64,000 nt of DNA, from the NCBI GenBank assembly GCA_964035795.1, contig OZ038327.1:2783553-2847552 (forward strand). Direction: 5' to 3'. Both the position numbers and the translations under genes were made by a program. The notes under the pieces are model-generated. The model did no database searches. It had not been told where the DNA came from and saw only the letters and a list, made by a program, of their open reading frames with translations. Shown here in pieces: positions 61,446 to 64,000 of the stretch (positions are counted from its first letter, which is position 1; each line of letters begins with the position of its first letter). The DNA comes from Pterobdella sp. o SKG-2022. Its lineage: Eukaryota; Annelida; Clitellata; Hirudinida; Piscicolidae.

Positions 61446-62644
61446 AACTTCAAAAATGTGATTGAAGAAATGTATCTTTGTCTTCCTTCAAGGTACAGTC
61501 AGAAAAAACTTATTGTTAAGCAAATGATTATGCTAATGATGATAACGAAGAGAAAGATGGTAATGCCTAAGATGACAGTGATAGTGCTGATAAGATGCGA
61601 ATACTTCATTTTGTAATTGTTTCAGTTTTAGTAGATGTGGTGCTAAGAAATTTCACTATATCAGAAACTCAAGACATCAAGCTTTCCTTTTCAGATAATG
61701 GATTGAATCTTCATGTGGATGTTAGTTTGCCGCCAAATAAACTGTGTTTTTGTCATAGTTTACAGAGATTTCTCCTACTTATTGAAGATTTTCTGTTGCT
61801 TGGTGCATGGCTAAAAATCTTAATTCAATGATCTAGTTCATGTCTAATTTAAAATATACAAAACTCATGAAAAGTGTTTAAGATAGATTTAAAAGCTTCA
61901 AATCTTTTTGTTTTTTTTAAAACATATTTTTTCCGTTGAAAAAAACAAAAATCATTTTTTAAAATTTTGAAAAACTGCAAACTAATTCTAGAACAGCCTT
62001 TAGAACTCTGAGTCAGTCACCATTGAATTGCAAACAAAAAAAGTGATTTGTACAATTCTTTCCTAGCTTCATGATTTCTGAAAAAAAAAAAATTTTTCTT
62101 GAACGTTTCACTGTTCTATAAATTTAAGTTTGAAAGGGTCAGTCTGTTAACTTAACGAGAATCATTTCAGTTTCCAAGGAAATTTGCAAAAGGTTTGAAG
62201 CAAGATATCTTTATTTACCCTAATGACTTCAAAATGGCTACATTAAGAAAGGTTATGCTAGAAAAAAGAAAAAATTTATATAAAAAGCCAACTCGGGGTC
62301 CGTGAAACTTATAAATATTTTTTTAAATCAAGAAAATTATTCTTTCAAACATAAATTTATCCAAAATTATTCTGATTTTTTGATTGATTGAGTTAAAATT
62401 AATTCATTCATGAAGAAATCATCGATCTGACAAGTGACGAGAGTTACCTAAGGAAAAATATAGCCAAAAATGGGGGTTATTATTCCAGATGCAAATATTT
62501 AGCTGGGTTCAAGGATGAAAGTTGTGAGAAAAAAACACAAGTTGAAATTTCTTCAATTTTGTTCACTTAATTGTACTTTATTAAATAAATGCTATGAAAA
62601 TTCTTTAACCTGATCTTTAGTCAATACCACCCTGTTTTCAAGTC

Positions 62645-62710
62645 ATTTACCCAATAATGATAGATTTTCTTACAAAAATCTTCGAGTATTAAGTTAATAA
62701 ACACTTTTTT
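62645..62710 (+). repeat. AGCTTCGT-family repeat, diverged copy
   Basis: AATAATGATAGATTTTCTTA, CAAAAATCTTCGAGTATTAA, GTTAATAAACACT; core changed to ATCTTCGA. Confidence 0.5.
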
Positions 62711-63525
62711 TTACCTCACTTATTGGTCAAGGCCATTCAACGCTTTTTAAATTAGTTGATTCGTTATCCAGAAGTTAATCACGTGAATTTAACTCAACTT
62801 GGGTCTATTTTAACAACATATTTTTGGTTAAGACTACTTTAACTTGCTTTATTTTTAACCAAAATCGTTTCTAAATAGCTCCGCCTCTCAAGCGTCTGTT
62901 TGGATAGAAGTGAGCGTGGCCACCTTAGCCACCACAGTTCATGAGTTAAACACCATTACAAAATGTTTTTAAAGTCTATTTATAACTTTAATATTTTATG
63001 ACAGATATTTTTTATGTTTTTAAAAATTTTTTAATATATTTAATTATTTAATTCCAATTTAAGCAACTTATTTTTTGGAATTAATAATGATTTTTTTCTC
63101 GCCATTAATGTTTCAAACAAATTTTTCAAACTAATACACCCACTTGAAAGTTTAAGAAATTCCTAATCTACCATATTGGTAATTCAAAAAGTAATATACA
63201 CTGTCACAAGGATTAAATGGTTTTAGAGAATTTTTACCCATAAGATCTCTGATTATTCGGCTTATTTTGTATGAAATTCGGAGATTTTTGCTTGCTCAAC
63301 CTATTCACTAAAAACTCCTTTACTAACAAGATTTGATAGTTAATTATACCACTTACGCTATAAACACATATATACACGATTTTCCGTAATGAATTTTCGT
63401 TTTCAAAATTTATTTGAGATTTTAACATTGCAAAATAAAAGTTGCCAAGTAAGATGGAGATTATTTCAGTGAAATATTAAATAAAATGATTTTTTTTTGT
63501 TATCTGCAATATAAAAAAAAATTAG

Positions 63526-63597
63526 TCAAACGTGGGTGTAGAAACTCAAATCTACGAGTTGCCACTTGATGAGCAAGAATTTCAAAAGCATAAGAAG
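63526..63597 (+). CDS. Possible orphan exon
   Basis: Acceptor AAAAATTAG and donor AAGAAG|GTAGAC bound 24 codons in phase 0: SNVGVETQIYELPLDEQEFQ then KHKK. Composition and both splice signals look genuine, unlike neighbouring AT-driven frames. No family recognised and no partner exon seen before the window ends. Confidence 0.35.
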
Positions 63598-64000
63598 GTA
63601 GACATATTTATTTAAAAGTGAATAGGTTTCAAAATTACCTTAAGAATCTCAAGTTTTTTTACGTAACTCATTTGCATTTAAGCTTTTCTCTTTTTCTTAG
63701 AATTTAACTTAAGTTTAGGGTGAATATTGACATTGTACATTCATTTTTGAATCGTGGGCGGGTTTATATTCTAAGTGTTACCAATTTTATCATATTTTAC
63801 CCTAAATTCATTTTTTTTCTAATATTTTTTAGCCAAGAGTTTTACCGAGAAGATTTGTGTATATTTTATACCACAGAAGTAGCGTCTTGTGAAACCAATT
63901 AATTGCGCAACCGAAACCCCAGCTAGGGGCGATCAAATGGTTGACTTACTTACTTTTACTATTTTCCACCATAACATCAATTCTTGGAGGTTTCTTTTAA

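Larger units (their letters stand above)
59815..63525. other. AT-rich sequence downstream of the Cux gene
   Basis: No recognisable gene. Short open frames (for example 61595-61831, IKLSFSDNGLNLHVDVSLPP) could not be tied to a family. Two AGCTTCGT-family relics and a small GC-richer patch (62878-62940) are present. Confidence 0.45.

Noticed and set aside
61595..61831. 78-codon frame on +
   Set aside because: No splice logic or recognisable motif; only the middle looks protein-like.

Overview
This is eukaryotic, almost certainly invertebrate-animal DNA. It is very AT-rich, its genes are split by GT-AG introns, and it carries tRNA-headed SINEs, a decayed non-LTR retrotransposon and exceptional amounts of simple-sequence DNA. 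The recognisable genes are animal families, including a Cux/cut homeobox gene, an ADAM metalloprotease and a K-Cl cotransporter. I cannot name the species or phylum. Exon borders were read by eye: each rests on a GT donor, an AG acceptor, matching codon phase and resemblance to the protein family.

Layout. (1) About 0.8-19.87 kb, + strand: the 3' part of a KCC-type cation-chloride cotransporter (SLC12). Its introns hold a 2.4-kb (GGTA)n array and a 4.1-kb 12-mer minisatellite, and its C-terminal exons hold long Asn-rich insertions. (2) 21.05-26.29 kb, - strand: a six-exon BPNT2/IMPAD1 (Golgi 3'-phosphoadenosine phosphate phosphatase). One intron contains an antisense, internally deleted LINE flanked by 64-bp direct repeats. 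One exon contains an in-frame TAG that an 18-nt GT-AG micro-intron could remove. (3) 27.42-33.81 kb, - strand: about 15 exons of an ADAM-family metalloprotease with an intact zinc site, a shortened disintegrin region and a cysteine-poor cysteine-rich domain. Its 5' end is not found. (4) 33.8-45.1 kb: repeat-rich DNA without a recognisable gene, including a 0.5-kb inverted-repeat array. (5) 46.92-59.81 kb, + strand: a Cux/cut homeobox gene of about 2,850 codons, mostly Asn/Ser/Thr-rich, ending in two CUT repeats and a homeodomain. (6) 59.8-64 kb: AT-rich DNA with one possible orphan exon.

The genes do not form a pathway; they are ordinary neighbours (ion transport, PAP/sulfation metabolism, extracellular proteolysis, transcription). 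The KCC and BPNT2 genes converge. The most unusual material is non-genic: a dispersed repeat with a core like AAAAGCTTCGT, several copies of which have the order of hammerhead-ribozyme motifs and two of which cap the 40.4-40.9 kb inverted array. Most long open frames in the window are microsatellite artefacts and are not annotated as genes.
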